Assembly: GCA_040220415.1 (NCBI GenBank)
Contig: JAVJUV010000102.1
Location: forward strand, 124,001-188,000
Direction: 5' to 3'
DNA from: JAVJUV01 sp040220415
GTDB taxonomy: Bacteria > Pseudomonadota > Alphaproteobacteria > Rhodobacterales > Rhodobacteraceae
Length of the DNA: 64,000 bases
Every line of letters begins with the position of its first letter. Position 1 is the stretch's first letter. Positions 1 to 12,266 of the stretch are shown here, in pieces. The notes below the pieces were generated by a model that did no database searches, had not been told where the DNA came from, and worked only from the letters and a program-made list of their open reading frames with translations. Position numbers and translations under genes: made by a program.

Positions 1-2
1 CG

Positions 3-4277
<4,275 letters not shown>

Positions 4278-4286
4278 AGACTGTTG

Positions 4287-4363
4287 CGCCCCCGTTCGGG
4301 GCCGCCCCACCGGGGGAGCGACGCTCCCCCGGACCCCCTTTGGATATTTGCGGGCCGATGAAG
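4287..4363 (+). repeat. Hairpin-containing intergenic repeat, copy 1
   Basis: Directly after gltB lies a GC-rich segment with a perfect 11-bp inverted repeat (4310-4320 and 4322-4332), preceded by a smaller CCCC/GGGG hairpin. It ends in GGATATTTGCG followed by GATGAAG. The same plan (hairpin, then TATTTGCG, then GAAGAAG) recurs at 36114-36171. Both copies sit just after a stop codon, so they may act as terminators or 3' stabilisers. The hairpins are seen; that this is a dispersed family in the genome is inference from two copies and from general familiarity with Rhodobacteraceae intergenic sequence. Confidence 0.6.
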
Positions 4364-4438
4364 GACTGACGCCGCGTTCGGGGTGACAGCGGCAAGTCCG
4401 TGAGGCAGGGTCGCTGTACCTTGCCGGGAGCCCTTTTG

Positions 4439-6457
4439 ATGACGACTTATCCGCATCTGTTTCAGCCGCTTGACCTGGGGCATGTGACCTTGCCCAACCG
4501 GGTGCTGATGGGGTCGATGCATACCGGCCTGGAGGAGGTTGGCGATTTCGGGCGCGTGGCCGAGTTCTATGCGGCACGGGCACGGGGCGGCGTCGCGCTG
4601 ATGGTGACGGGCGGCATGGCGCCGAACCGCGAGGGCGGCGTTCTGCCGGGGGCGGCGGGGCTGTTTTCGGCGAAGGACATCGCCAACCATCGCCAGGTGA
4701 CGGACCGTGTTCACGAGGCCGGCGGCCGGATCGCGATGCAGATCCTTCATGCCGGGCGCTATGCCTATTCGCCCGAATGCGTGGCGCCCTCGCCGGTGAA
4801 ATCCCCGATCTCGCCATTCGCGCCACGGGAACTGGACGATGCGGGCATCGAAAAGCAGATCGCGGACATCGCCGAGGCGGCGCGGCGGGCGCGCGAGGCG
4901 GGCTACGACGGCGTCGAGGTGATGGGTTCGGAGGGGTATCTTCTGAACCAGTTCCTGGTCACGCATACCAACAAGCGGACCGATCGCTGGGGCGGGTCGC
5001 TGGAGAACCGGATGCGCTTGCCGGTAGAGGTCGTCCGCCGGGTGCGCGAGGCCGTCGGCGAGGATTTCATCGTCATCTACCGGATCAGCCTGATCGACCT
5101 GGTGCCGGATGGGCAGACCTGGGACGAAGTGATCACATTGGCCCATGCCATTGAAAAGGCGGGGGCTTCCATTCTGAACACCGGGATCGGCTGGCACGAG
5201 GCGCGGATTCCGACCATTGCGACCAGCGTGCCGCGGCGCGCTTTTTCCTGGGTTACCAAGAAGCTGATGGGCGAGGTCGGCATTCCTGTGATCACATCGA
5301 ACCGCATCAATACACCCGAGGTGGCCGAAGCCGTGCTGGCCGAGGGATGCGCGGACATGGTGTCGATGGCGCGCCCTTTCCTTGCCGATCCCGATTTCGT
5401 GGCGAAGGCGAAGGCTGGGCGGCCAGAGATGATTGCGCCCTGCATCGCCTGCAACCAGGCGTGCCTGGATCATACGTTCGAGATGAAGGTGGCGACGTGC
5501 CTGGTGAACCCGCGCGCGGGGCACGAGACCGAGTTGATCTATGCGCCGACCGGCGCGCCAAAGCGGATCGCGGTTGTCGGGGCCGGGCCCGCGGGCCTGT
5601 CGGCGGCCCTTGTCGCCGCCGGGCGCGGCCACGAGGTGACGCTGTTCGACCGGGCCGAGCGGATCGGGGGACAGTTGAACCTGGCCAAGATGGTGCCCGG
5701 AAAGGAAGAGTTTTTCGGGCTGATCGACTGGTACCAGACGATGCTGGACGAACTGAACGTCGACCTGCGGCTGGGGGCCGAGGTCTCTGCGGGCGATGTA
5801 GCCGGGTTCGACGAAGTGATCGTCGCCACGGGGGTTCTGCCGCGCGATCCGGGAATCCCGGTGGAAGGCGAGGCGCACGTCGTCAGCTATGTCGATATCC
5901 TGACGGGCCGCGAAGTGGCGGGTGACCGGGTGGCCGTCATCGGTGCTGGCGGCATCGGTTTCGATGTCTCGGAATTCCTGACCACCTGCGAAAGCCCGAC
6001 CCTGAACCTTCACGAATGGATGGAAGAATGGGGCGTCAGCGACCCGGAATCGCATCGCTCGGGCCTTGCGCCCGAAGGGCCGCAACCGGCGCCGAGCCCC
6101 CGAAAAGTGTCACTGTTACAGCGAAAAAGCGAGCGTCCCGGCAAAAAGCTGGGCAAGACGACGGGGTGGATTCACCGGGCGTCCCTGCAGATGAAGGGCG
6201 TGACCATGATGGGTGGCGTGACCTATGACAGGATCGACGCCGAAGGCCTGCATGTCACGCGGCAGGACGGCACGCGCGAAGTGGTGGCCTGCGATACGGT
6301 GGTGCTGTGCGCCGGGCAGGTCAGCGAGCGTTCCCTGGCGAATGCCCTGGCGACGAGCGGCGTTCCGGTGCACGTGATCGGCGGCGCGGATGTTGCCGCG
6401 GAACTGGACGCGAAGCGCGCGATCGATCAGGGCGCGAGGCTTGCCGCGATCCTTTGA
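4439..6457 (+). CDS. fadH: 2,4-dienoyl-CoA reductase-like NADH:flavin oxidoreductase
   Basis: A 672-residue protein, the same length as E. coli FadH, which reduces 2,4-dienoyl-CoA during beta-oxidation of unsaturated fatty acids. Residues 1 to about 340 form an old-yellow-enzyme FMN barrel (LPNRVLMGSMHTGLE). A Cys cluster CIACNQACLD with a later Cys (KVATCLVNP) binds [4Fe-4S]. The C-terminal half has an FAD/NAD(P) Rossmann motif (VVGAGPAGLSAAL) and a second one (VIGAGGIGFDVSE). The ATG at 4439 is preferred over the GTG at 4400 because the family begins near this Met and a GGGAG lies about 10 bases upstream. The following PLP-enzyme gene is 56 bases away and probably co-transcribed. The substrate could be another enone. 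Confidence 0.88.
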   Translation: MTTYPHLFQPLDLGHVTLPNRVLMGSMHTGLEEVGDFGRVAEFYAARARGGVALMVTGGMAPNREGGVLPGAAGLFSAKDIANHRQVTDRVHEAGGRIAMQILHAGRYAYSPECVAPSPVKSPISPFAPRELDDAGIEKQIADIAEAARRAREAGYDGVEVMGSEGYLLNQFLVTHTNKRTDRWGGSLENRMRLPVEVVRRVREAVGEDFIVIYRISLIDLVPDGQTWDEVITLAHAIEKAGASILNTGIGWHEARIPTIATSVPRRAFSWVTKKLMGEVGIPVITSNRINTPEVAEAVLAEGCADMVSMARPFLADPDFVAKAKAGRPEMIAPCIACNQACLDHTFEMKVATCLVNPRAGHETELIYAPTGAPKRIAVVGAGPAGLSAALVAAGRGHEVTLFDRAERIGGQLNLAKMVPGKEEFFGLIDWYQTMLDELNVDLRLGAEVSAGDVAGFDEVIVATGVLPRDPGIPVEGEAHVVSYVDILTGREVAGDRVAVIGAGGIGFDVSEFLTTCESPTLNLHEWMEEWGVSDPESHRSGLAPEGPQPAPSPRKVSLLQRKSERPGKKLGKTTGWIHRASLQMKGVTMMGGVTYDRIDAEGLHVTRQDGTREVVACDTVVLCAGQVSERSLANALATSGVPVHVIGGADVAAELDAKRAIDQGARLAAIL

Positions 6458-6513
6458 CATCGCGATTGCCTTGGCCCCGCGGATCGTTCCAAATGTCGGC
6501 AGGGAGATTTGCC

Positions 6514-7830
6514 ATGCTGGATCATCGGGATTGGGTGCCTGCCGCCTGCGAGGCGCGGGTGGGCAAGATTGCAGAGTGGACGGCGCATCAGCCTGCCCGA
6601 ACGGTGGCGGAGCGGATCGCGACCCTGATCGCGGAAAACCGGCGCATCCACGAGCGTGACTGCTTCAACCTGAACCCGGCAGCCAATGTCATGTCGCCGG
6701 CGGCCGAGGCGGTGCTGGCGCAGGGATTGGGGTCGAGGCCGTCGCTGGGGTATCCGGGCGACAAGTACGAGATGGGACTGGAAGCGGTCGAAGAGATCGA
6801 GGTCATCGCCGCCGAGCTGGCGGCCGAGGTTTTCAACGCGAAGTTCGCCGAGATCCGGGTGCCGTCGGGCGCGATGGCGAACCTTTACGGGTTCATGGCG
6901 ACATGCAGGCCCGGCGACACCATCATCGCGCCGCCCGCGAGTGTCGGGGGGCACGTCACGCATCACCAGACGGGTTGCGCGGGGCTGTTCGGGCTGAAGA
7001 CCGTCGACGCGCCGGTGGATCCTGACGGTTACACGGTCGATATCGACGGATTGCGGCGACTGGCGAACGAGGTGCGGCCGGCGCTGATCACGATCGGCTC
7101 GAGCCTGAACCTTTTCGAGCATCCCGTGGCCGAAGCGCGCGGTATCGCGGACGAGGTGGGTGCGAAACTGCTGTTCGACGCGGCGCACCAGTGCGGGATC
7201 ATCGCCGGCAAGACATGGCGCGACCCGCTTGCCGAGGGGGCGCATCTGATGACGATGAGCACCTACAAAAGTCTTGGCGGGCCGGCCGGCGGCCTGATCG
7301 TGACCAACGACGCAGAGATGGCCGAACGCCTGGACGCAATCGCCTTTCCGGGGATGACGGCGAATTTCGACGCGGCCAAGTCGGCGGCGCTGGCGCTGAC
7401 CATGCTGGACTGGCAGAGTTTCGGGAAAGCTTATGCCGAGGAGATGATCGCGACGGCGCGGGAGTTCGCCGCCGTTCTGGCGAAGGCCGGCATCCCCGTC
7501 TTTGCGGCGTCGCGGGGGTTCACGAACTCGCATCAGTTCGCGGTCGAGGCAGCCGGTTTCGGTGGCGGACAGACGGCGTCGAAGAAATTGCGTCTTGCCG
7601 GGTTTCTTGCCAGCGGCATCGGCTTGCCGATCGATCCGGTCGAAGGCGACCTGAACGGTTTGCGGATCGGAACGCCCGAGATTGTGCGCTGGGGAGTGAC
7701 CCGAAGGAACGTGGCCCCTATCGCGGAAATGGTTGCCGAAGCACTTCGATCCGACGATCCGGTTGCCCTGGCGGCAGAGGTCGCGGCGCTTCGAAAGACC
7801 TTTGACAAGGTGCATTTCGTTCACGCCTGA
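6514..7830 (+). CDS. Serine hydroxymethyltransferase-like PLP enzyme
   Basis: A 438-residue fold-type I PLP enzyme. The Schiff-base lysine is K252 in TMSTYKSLGGPAGG, matching the SHMT signature; the upstream Asp/His pair LLFDAAHQCGIIAG and the opening YPGDKYEMGLEAVEEIE are also SHMT-like. It differs from housekeeping GlyA (no canonical YAEGYPGKRYYGG block), so the substrate may be an alpha-methyl or beta-hydroxy amino acid. The ATG at 6514 has an AGGGAG about 7 bases upstream; the frame stays open further upstream inside fadH, but that part is a shadow. It lies 56 bases after fadH, suggesting one transcript. The family assignment is secure, the exact reaction is not. Confidence 0.75.
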   Translation: MLDHRDWVPAACEARVGKIAEWTAHQPARTVAERIATLIAENRRIHERDCFNLNPAANVMSPAAEAVLAQGLGSRPSLGYPGDKYEMGLEAVEEIEVIAAELAAEVFNAKFAEIRVPSGAMANLYGFMATCRPGDTIIAPPASVGGHVTHHQTGCAGLFGLKTVDAPVDPDGYTVDIDGLRRLANEVRPALITIGSSLNLFEHPVAEARGIADEVGAKLLFDAAHQCGIIAGKTWRDPLAEGAHLMTMSTYKSLGGPAGGLIVTNDAEMAERLDAIAFPGMTANFDAAKSAALALTMLDWQSFGKAYAEEMIATAREFAAVLAKAGIPVFAASRGFTNSHQFAVEAAGFGGGQTASKKLRLAGFLASGIGLPIDPVEGDLNGLRIGTPEIVRWGVTRRNVAPIAEMVAEALRSDDPVALAAEVAALRKTFDKVHFVHA

Positions 7831-7868
7831 CCGGGTTCCTGCGGTCTTCGTGCGTCTCCACCCGCAAA

Positions 7869-7895
7869 ACAATCCCGATAAAACCGGGTAATTGT
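7869..7895. promoter_or_regulatory. Two-part inverted repeat before the lysR gene
   Basis: ACAAT, CCCG, a 7-base loop, CGGG, TA, ATTGT: the outer 5-bp and inner 4-bp arms pair with one 2-base bulge. A GGGG-TCTTT-CCCC hairpin follows at 7897-7909. The site lies 83-109 bases upstream of the LysR start. It may be an autoregulatory LysR box, or the terminator of the preceding gene. No binding evidence is available. Confidence 0.35.
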
Positions 7896-7977
7896 CGGGG
7901 TCTTTCCCCAATCTTGCCCGATTTCACGGTCACAACATCCCTGACTTGGGGGCGACGAGACAAGGGTAAGAGACCTG

Positions 7978-8883
7978 ATGGACCGACTGACGGAAATGGA
8001 AGCGTTCGCAACCGTCGTGGATCAGGGTGGGTTCACCGATGCCGCCAAGAAGATGGGAATTTCGAAGTCTGCCGTGTCCAAGCACGTCTCTTCGCTTGAA
8101 GCCCGGCTTGGTGCGCGTCTGCTGAACCGCACCACGCGCCGCGTATCGCCGACCGAAATAGGGTTGGCGTATTATGACCGCGCTCGCCGCGTATTGAATG
8201 ACGCCGGCGAAGCGGATGCACTTGTAACCTCGATGCAGTCTGCGCCGTCGGGTCTGCTGCGGATTTCGGTTGCGACCGATTTCGGCGTCAACCATCTGTC
8301 GCCCGTGCTTGGGAACTTCCTGCAGGAATTCCCGGACATCACGGTGAACATGGTTCTGAACAACCGCTATGTGGAACTGATCTCGGAAGGTTTCGACCTG
8401 GCGATCCGCATCGGCGAGTTGGAAGACTCGACGCTGCGCGCACGCAAGCTGTGCGAGACCAACAGACGGATGATCGCGTCGCCCGATTACTTCCAGAAGT
8501 ATGGGCGTCCGCAGAAGATCGACGATCTGAACGAGCACAAGCTGCTGCATTACTCCAACAACTCGTCGGGCAATGTATGGAAGCTGACGGCGCCTTCGGG
8601 CGAGAAGCGTCAGGTTCGCACTGCCGGATGGCTTACGGTGAATGACGGCCAGTCCCTGCTGAACGCCGCGATTGCCGGTCTTGGCATCGCCTACCTGCCC
8701 TCGTTCCTTTACGCCGAGGCGATGGATCAGGGCCTGATCCAGGAGGCGATTCCCGAGCTGCCGATCGAGACACAGGGCATCTTCGCGGTTTATCCGCCGG
8801 GCCGTTTCACGCAACCGAAGGTTCGCGCCTTCATCGACTTCCTTGTCCATGCCTTTGCAGAAAAGGGCCCGGACAAGTGGTGA
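7978..8883 (+). CDS. LysR-family transcriptional regulator
   Basis: 301 residues, the usual LysR length. Residues 1-60 hold the winged helix-turn-helix (GGFTDAAKKMGISKSAVSKH, then LGARLLNRTTRRVSPTEIG). Residues about 90-290 form the periplasmic-binding-protein-like effector domain of the CrgA/DmlR type (LRISVATDFGV, ISEGFDLAIRIGELEDS). The ATG at 7978 follows a short purine stretch (gggtaagag). It is monocistronic: 147 bases separate it from the upstream gene and a strong terminator follows. The effector and regulon cannot be read from sequence. The inverted repeat upstream suggests autoregulation. Confidence 0.92.
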   Translation: MDRLTEMEAFATVVDQGGFTDAAKKMGISKSAVSKHVSSLEARLGARLLNRTTRRVSPTEIGLAYYDRARRVLNDAGEADALVTSMQSAPSGLLRISVATDFGVNHLSPVLGNFLQEFPDITVNMVLNNRYVELISEGFDLAIRIGELEDSTLRARKLCETNRRMIASPDYFQKYGRPQKIDDLNEHKLLHYSNNSSGNVWKLTAPSGEKRQVRTAGWLTVNDGQSLLNAAIAGLGIAYLPSFLYAEAMDQGLIQEAIPELPIETQGIFAVYPPGRFTQPKVRAFIDFLVHAFAEKGPDKW

Positions 8884-8930
8884 CTTTCTGTCGGTCGTTC
8901 GAGTAACTTTCCCTCGTTTTCAAGACTTCA

Positions 8931-8954
8931 GGGCGCCTTCGGGCGCCCTTTTTT
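8931..8954 (+). terminator. Rho-independent terminator after lysR
   Basis: A GGGCGCC arm, TTCG tetraloop, GGCGCCC arm and then six T. It lies 47 bases after the lysR stop and also separates it from the convergent OmpA-like gene. Confidence 0.93.
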
Positions 8955-9052
8955 CATGCGAGCCGCGTCGCGCGATCTTCGTCTTGGATTGACGACATGA
9001 TCGATCGAGAACCGCAAGGGGCGACCGGCGGAAGAGCGCGTCGGGAAGTCTG

Positions 9053-9985
9053 CTATTCCTCGAGCGACAGCAGCACCACCTCGACGCGTCGGTTCGCGGC
9101 ACGGCCCGCTTCGGTGAGATTGGACGCAACCGGGGCAAGAAAGCCCGCGCCTGACGACTGGATCTGGCCTCTGTCGGCGTTGAGTTCGCGGACAAGGAAG
9201 CTGGCGACCGACGCCGCTCGCTGCCGGGAAAGTGCCGTGTTCGCTTCAAGCGACCCGATGGAATCGGTGTGCCCTACCAGAACGATGCGCGCAGATGGAT
9301 TGGCGCCAAGCCAGTTGGTCAGAGCCTGAAGCGACGGATAGGGGCCATCGCCAAGGTCGGAAGTACCGCTGCCGAAATCCAGACCGGTCAGGACGGCATG
9401 TCCGCTTTGCGTGAGAGATGAGATGAAATCGTCGGGATCGGGCATTTCCGGAACCGTTGTCTCGGGATCCGAAGCGGCGAGATCCGGCTCGGGCAGCGGG
9501 CCCGGTTCGGAGACGGTCGTGATGTGAACGAAACCCGCCACCTGGGAACGGGACGCAAGAACAGCGACACTGTGGGGTTGGGTGGTGGCATCGGGCGAGC
9601 GCATCAGCAGGTAGACGAAGTCACCCAGATCGACATGCATGTCGGGCTCGCCCAGGATATCGAGCTGGAAGCGGAAATCGAAACCGCCGCAGGCCGCATC
9701 GGCGCAGCCGAAAACCTCTTCGTATCCGGCCTGCTCGAGGGTCGTTCTCAGTTCCTGGACAAGTTGAAGCGAGGTGCGGGAGGAGGAGGGAACCCGCAGC
9801 ACCCGGCGCGTTATTTCGCCTTCGACAACTGCCGGGGATGCGTCGGGCGACCAGGGGGCTTCCGGCAGCCGGATGCGGCCTGCCGGGGTGGTCTCGGATC
9901 GCACCTCGCTGGCGCGCGGGATGGACAGGTCCAGCGCGGCAACAGGTGTCGCGAAGAGTAGAAAGATGAAGGCGAGCGTCTTCAT
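9053..9985 (-). CDS. OmpA-family periplasmic/outer-membrane protein
   Basis: 310 residues. An N-terminal signal peptide (MKTLAFIFLLFATPVAALD) is followed by an unassigned domain of about 190 residues that contains a CADAACGG pair of cysteines. The C-terminal 105 residues are an OmpA peptidoglycan-binding domain (VLVGHTDSIGSLEANTALSRQR, shown as the core HTDSIGSLEANTALSRQR). The start is the ATG at 9985, which overlaps the stop of the upstream GNAT gene (ATGA); longer in-frame starts would run into that gene. It probably links the envelope to the cell wall. It is the last gene of a cinA-like/GNAT/OmpA minus-strand operon. The role of the first domain is unknown. Confidence 0.85.
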   Translation of the reverse strand: MKTLAFIFLLFATPVAALDLSIPRASEVRSETTPAGRIRLPEAPWSPDASPAVVEGEITRRVLRVPSSSRTSLQLVQELRTTLEQAGYEEVFGCADAACGGFDFRFQLDILGEPDMHVDLGDFVYLLMRSPDATTQPHSVAVLASRSQVAGFVHITTVSEPGPLPEPDLAASDPETTVPEMPDPDDFISSLTQSGHAVLTGLDFGSGTSDLGDGPYPSLQALTNWLGANPSARIVLVGHTDSIGSLEANTALSRQRAASVASFLVRELNADRGQIQSSGAGFLAPVASNLTEAGRAANRRVEVVLLSLEE

Positions 9986-10740
9986 TGCAGGTCTTCCGGG
10001 GCGCGGCGATAGTGATATCCGGCGACGCGGGCCATCGAAAGCCTGGCGTAAAGCGCATTCGCCGGAACATTTTGCCGGGTGACGATCAGGGTCAGCCATT
10101 CCGCACCGTTGGCAACCGACCAGTTGGCGGCCGCCCGCAGGATGGCCAGACCCACGCCCGCCCGGCGATGGTTCGGCGAAACCTCGAGGGCGTGAAGCAT
10201 GGCGATGCCGTCGAGAATGCCGATATAGGCGACGCCGGCGGGGCTGTCGCGGTCGCGGCCCAGGATCGCGGTCTTGGGTGTCGCTGCCCTTTCCATCACG
10301 GCAATTCGCGCGGGCCCGACACCGCCCGATTGCCAGATCTCACGCTGCACCGCCAGCGGTGGCCACGAGGCCGTTGCGATGGCAGGAGCAAGAGCGCCGG
10401 CGAGGTCATGGGCGCGGGAAACGTAGATATTGACCGGGTCCGCAAGCGTGTATCCGCGTCTTTCGAGCCAGTTGTCCAGTTCAGTATCTTCCGGGCGGAT
10501 CATGAAGATCGGCCGTTGTCCGAGGTCACGCATCGCGGCTTCTGCCGCTTTGATATCAGTCTCTGATACAGGGGAAATCGCCGTTGCGGCCGAGACTCGC
10601 TGGCCGCCACCCTTGCCTTCGCGCAGCAGCCACGGTCCTGCGTTGACGAACCGCGAGGGTGGCCAGGTCGCATCCAGGACGCGGTAGAGTTGTTGTGGTT
10701 CAGGCAGCGTCAACGAACTGCTTCCGGGAAGATTTCGCAT
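9982..10740 (-). CDS. GNAT-family N-acetyltransferase
   Basis: About 252 residues if it starts at the ATG at 10740. The C-terminal 90 residues hold the GNAT acetyl-CoA fold (LHALEVSPNHRRAGVGLAIL, then NVPANALYARLSM). The N-terminal half is a second, weaker GNAT-like region. The ATG at 10740 overlaps the upstream gene by 31 bases and has no clear ribosome site. A TTG at 10713, overlapping the upstream TGA as TTGA and preceded by GGAAG at a suitable distance, is an equally good or better start. The 3' end overlaps the OmpA-like gene by 4 bases. The substrate is unknown. Confidence 0.8.
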   Translation of the reverse strand: MRNLPGSSSLTLPEPQQLYRVLDATWPPSRFVNAGPWLLREGKGGGQRVSAATAISPVSETDIKAAEAAMRDLGQRPIFMIRPEDTELDNWLERRGYTLADPVNIYVSRAHDLAGALAPAIATASWPPLAVQREIWQSGGVGPARIAVMERAATPKTAILGRDRDSPAGVAYIGILDGIAMLHALEVSPNHRRAGVGLAILRAAANWSVANGAEWLTLIVTRQNVPANALYARLSMARVAGYHYRRAPEDLQ

Positions 10741-11441
10741 AATCTGTCGACGGCGGCGTCGACCGCCGAGGGCGGGGTCCCGCGGACGACCACGTTGGCG
10801 CCGAAATGGCCGTTCCGGTTGAACGGGTATGAGCCGAAGCTGAGATCCGGATGTTCCGAGGCCAGCAGGGCCAGCGGGCCGGCGATATCGCCTTCGCCGC
10901 GGTCGATGCGCACCGATGCCGAAGCCAGCGGCTGGCCCCCTGTCAGGGTCGGCAGAACGGATGTGACCATCGCCTGGAAAATGCCGGGAACGCCGGCCAT
11001 CACGTAGACGTTTCCCAGCGCGAAGCCCGGCGCCGCCGACACCGGGTTCTCGATCAGCGTCGCGCCGTCGGGAATGCGCGCCATGCGCATCCGGGCCTCG
11101 TTGAATTCCATGCCCTGCCGGTCGTAGTGCGCTTGCAGGATCTGCCGTGCGTCTTCGCGGACGCCGATGGATGCGCCGAAAGCGGCGGCGATACAGTCGG
11201 CGGTTATGTCGTCGTGGGTCGGGCCGATGCCGCCGGAAGTGAACACGTGGTCGTATGCCGCAGACAGGGCCGTGACGGCGGCGACGATGGCGTCGCGGTC
11301 GTCCGAGACGACGCGGACCTCTTTCAGGTCGATGCCTGTTTCCGAAAGTCGCCCGGCCAGATGATGCATGTTCGCGTCGCGGGTGCGGCCCGAAAGGATC
11401 TCGTCTCCGATCACCAGCATTGCCGCCGTTGGGTTTGTCAT
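10710..11441 (-). CDS. Molybdopterin-binding (CinA N-terminal/MoaB-like) domain protein
   Basis: 243 residues of the MoCF-binding fold: MLVIGDEILSGRTRDAN at the start, then the diagnostic TSGGIGPTHDDITADC and a conserved VYVMAGVPGIF. It corresponds to the N-terminal domain of CinA without the C-terminal NMN deamidase domain, a form found as a separate protein in many alphaproteobacteria. Some CinA N-terminal domains act as ADP-ribose pyrophosphatases, so that activity is possible. The ATG at 11441 is chosen because AAGGA lies about 7 bases upstream; an ATG at 11489 would overlap the divergent sfsA start. The GNAT and OmpA-like genes follow with overlaps. Confidence 0.85.
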   Translation of the reverse strand: MTNPTAAMLVIGDEILSGRTRDANMHHLAGRLSETGIDLKEVRVVSDDRDAIVAAVTALSAAYDHVFTSGGIGPTHDDITADCIAAAFGASIGVREDARQILQAHYDRQGMEFNEARMRMARIPDGATLIENPVSAAPGFALGNVYVMAGVPGIFQAMVTSVLPTLTGGQPLASASVRIDRGEGDIAGPLALLASEHPDLSFGSYPFNRNGHFGANVVVRGTPPSAVDAAVDRLCEIFPEAVR

Positions 11442-11451
11442 CGTCGCGTCC

Positions 11452-11478
11452 TTGTCCCCTTCGCCATTGCGGTATAGG
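11452..11478 (+). promoter_or_regulatory. Candidate sfsA promoter, possibly leaderless
   Basis: TTGTCC (11452-11457) and TATAGG (11473-11478) are separated by 15 bases. The -10 box ends only 9 bases before the sfsA ATG at 11488, and no Shine-Dalgarno is seen in GCGCGGGTC. Transcription would start at or next to the ATG. Confidence 0.4.
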
Positions 11479-11487
11479 GCGCGGGTC

Positions 11488-12195
11488 ATGCGGTTTCCAA
11501 CCCCTTTGGTTCCTGCGCGGCTGATACGCCGCTACAAAAGGTTTCTTGCCGACGTTGTCCTGGAAGACAGCGGGCAGGAGGTAACCGTGCATTGCCCGAA
11601 TCCCGGCGCGATGCTGGGGCTTGCCGAGCCTGGCATGCGGGTCTGGCTGGAGCCTAACGATGATCCAAAGAAGAAGCTGAAATACGGATGGCGTCTGGTG
11701 GAGCTTGCCGACGGACATCTGGCGGGGATCGACACGGCGGTGCCGAACCGCGTGGTGCGCGAGGCGCTGGAAGCCCGGCGGGTTCCGGGCCTTGACGCCT
11801 ATGATAGCGTGCGGGCCGAGGTGCGGTACGGGCGCGAAAGCCGCGTGGATTTTCTGTTGAGCGGTCAGGGGATGCCCGATCTTTACGTCGAGGTGAAGAA
11901 TGCCCACCTGAGACGGGTCGATGACCTGGCCGAGTTTCCCGATTGCGTGACGGCGCGGGGCGCGCGCCATCTGGACGAGTTGTCGGACATGGTGGCGGCG
12001 GGCCACAGGGCGCTGATGTTGTACCTGGTCCAGAGGACGGATTGCGCGCGCTTTGCGCTTGCCCGCGATCTGGACCCGGCCTATGGCGAGGCATTCGACA
12101 GGGCACGCCGCGCCGGAGTGGACGCCGTGTGCTTCGGGACCAGTATCTCGACCAGGGGTGTCGAGTTCGGACCGGCGTTGAAGATCGCCGACTAG
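11488..12195 (+). CDS. sfsA: SfsA family DNA-binding protein/nuclease homologue
   Basis: 235 residues, typical for SfsA. It carries the family's opening (LIRRYKRFLADV), the CPNPGAMLGL block, and the nuclease-like core ESRVDFLLSG...YVEVKNAHL with later ARGARHLDELSDM and DRARRAGVDAV. E. coli SfsA was described as a stimulator of maltose genes; the fold suggests a DNA-acting enzyme. The ATG at 11488 is chosen because the family begins here; the frame is open further upstream inside the divergent gene. map follows 71 bases downstream on the same strand. Confidence 0.93.
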   Translation: MRFPTPLVPARLIRRYKRFLADVVLEDSGQEVTVHCPNPGAMLGLAEPGMRVWLEPNDDPKKKLKYGWRLVELADGHLAGIDTAVPNRVVREALEARRVPGLDAYDSVRAEVRYGRESRVDFLLSGQGMPDLYVEVKNAHLRRVDDLAEFPDCVTARGARHLDELSDMVAAGHRALMLYLVQRTDCARFALARDLDPAYGEAFDRARRAGVDAVCFGTSISTRGVEFGPALKIAD

Positions 12196-12266
12196 ATGGT
12201 TGGCGGGATATCTGGCGATTTCCGTTGGAACGGCTTATATCCCGGACTGAGAGGAAAGGACGCTTC

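Noticed and set aside
10741..12006. Upstream extension of the GNAT frame across the molybdopterin-domain gene and sfsA
   Set aside because: Real, recognisable genes occupy this DNA in other frames, and the extension is Arg/Pro-rich with no domain.
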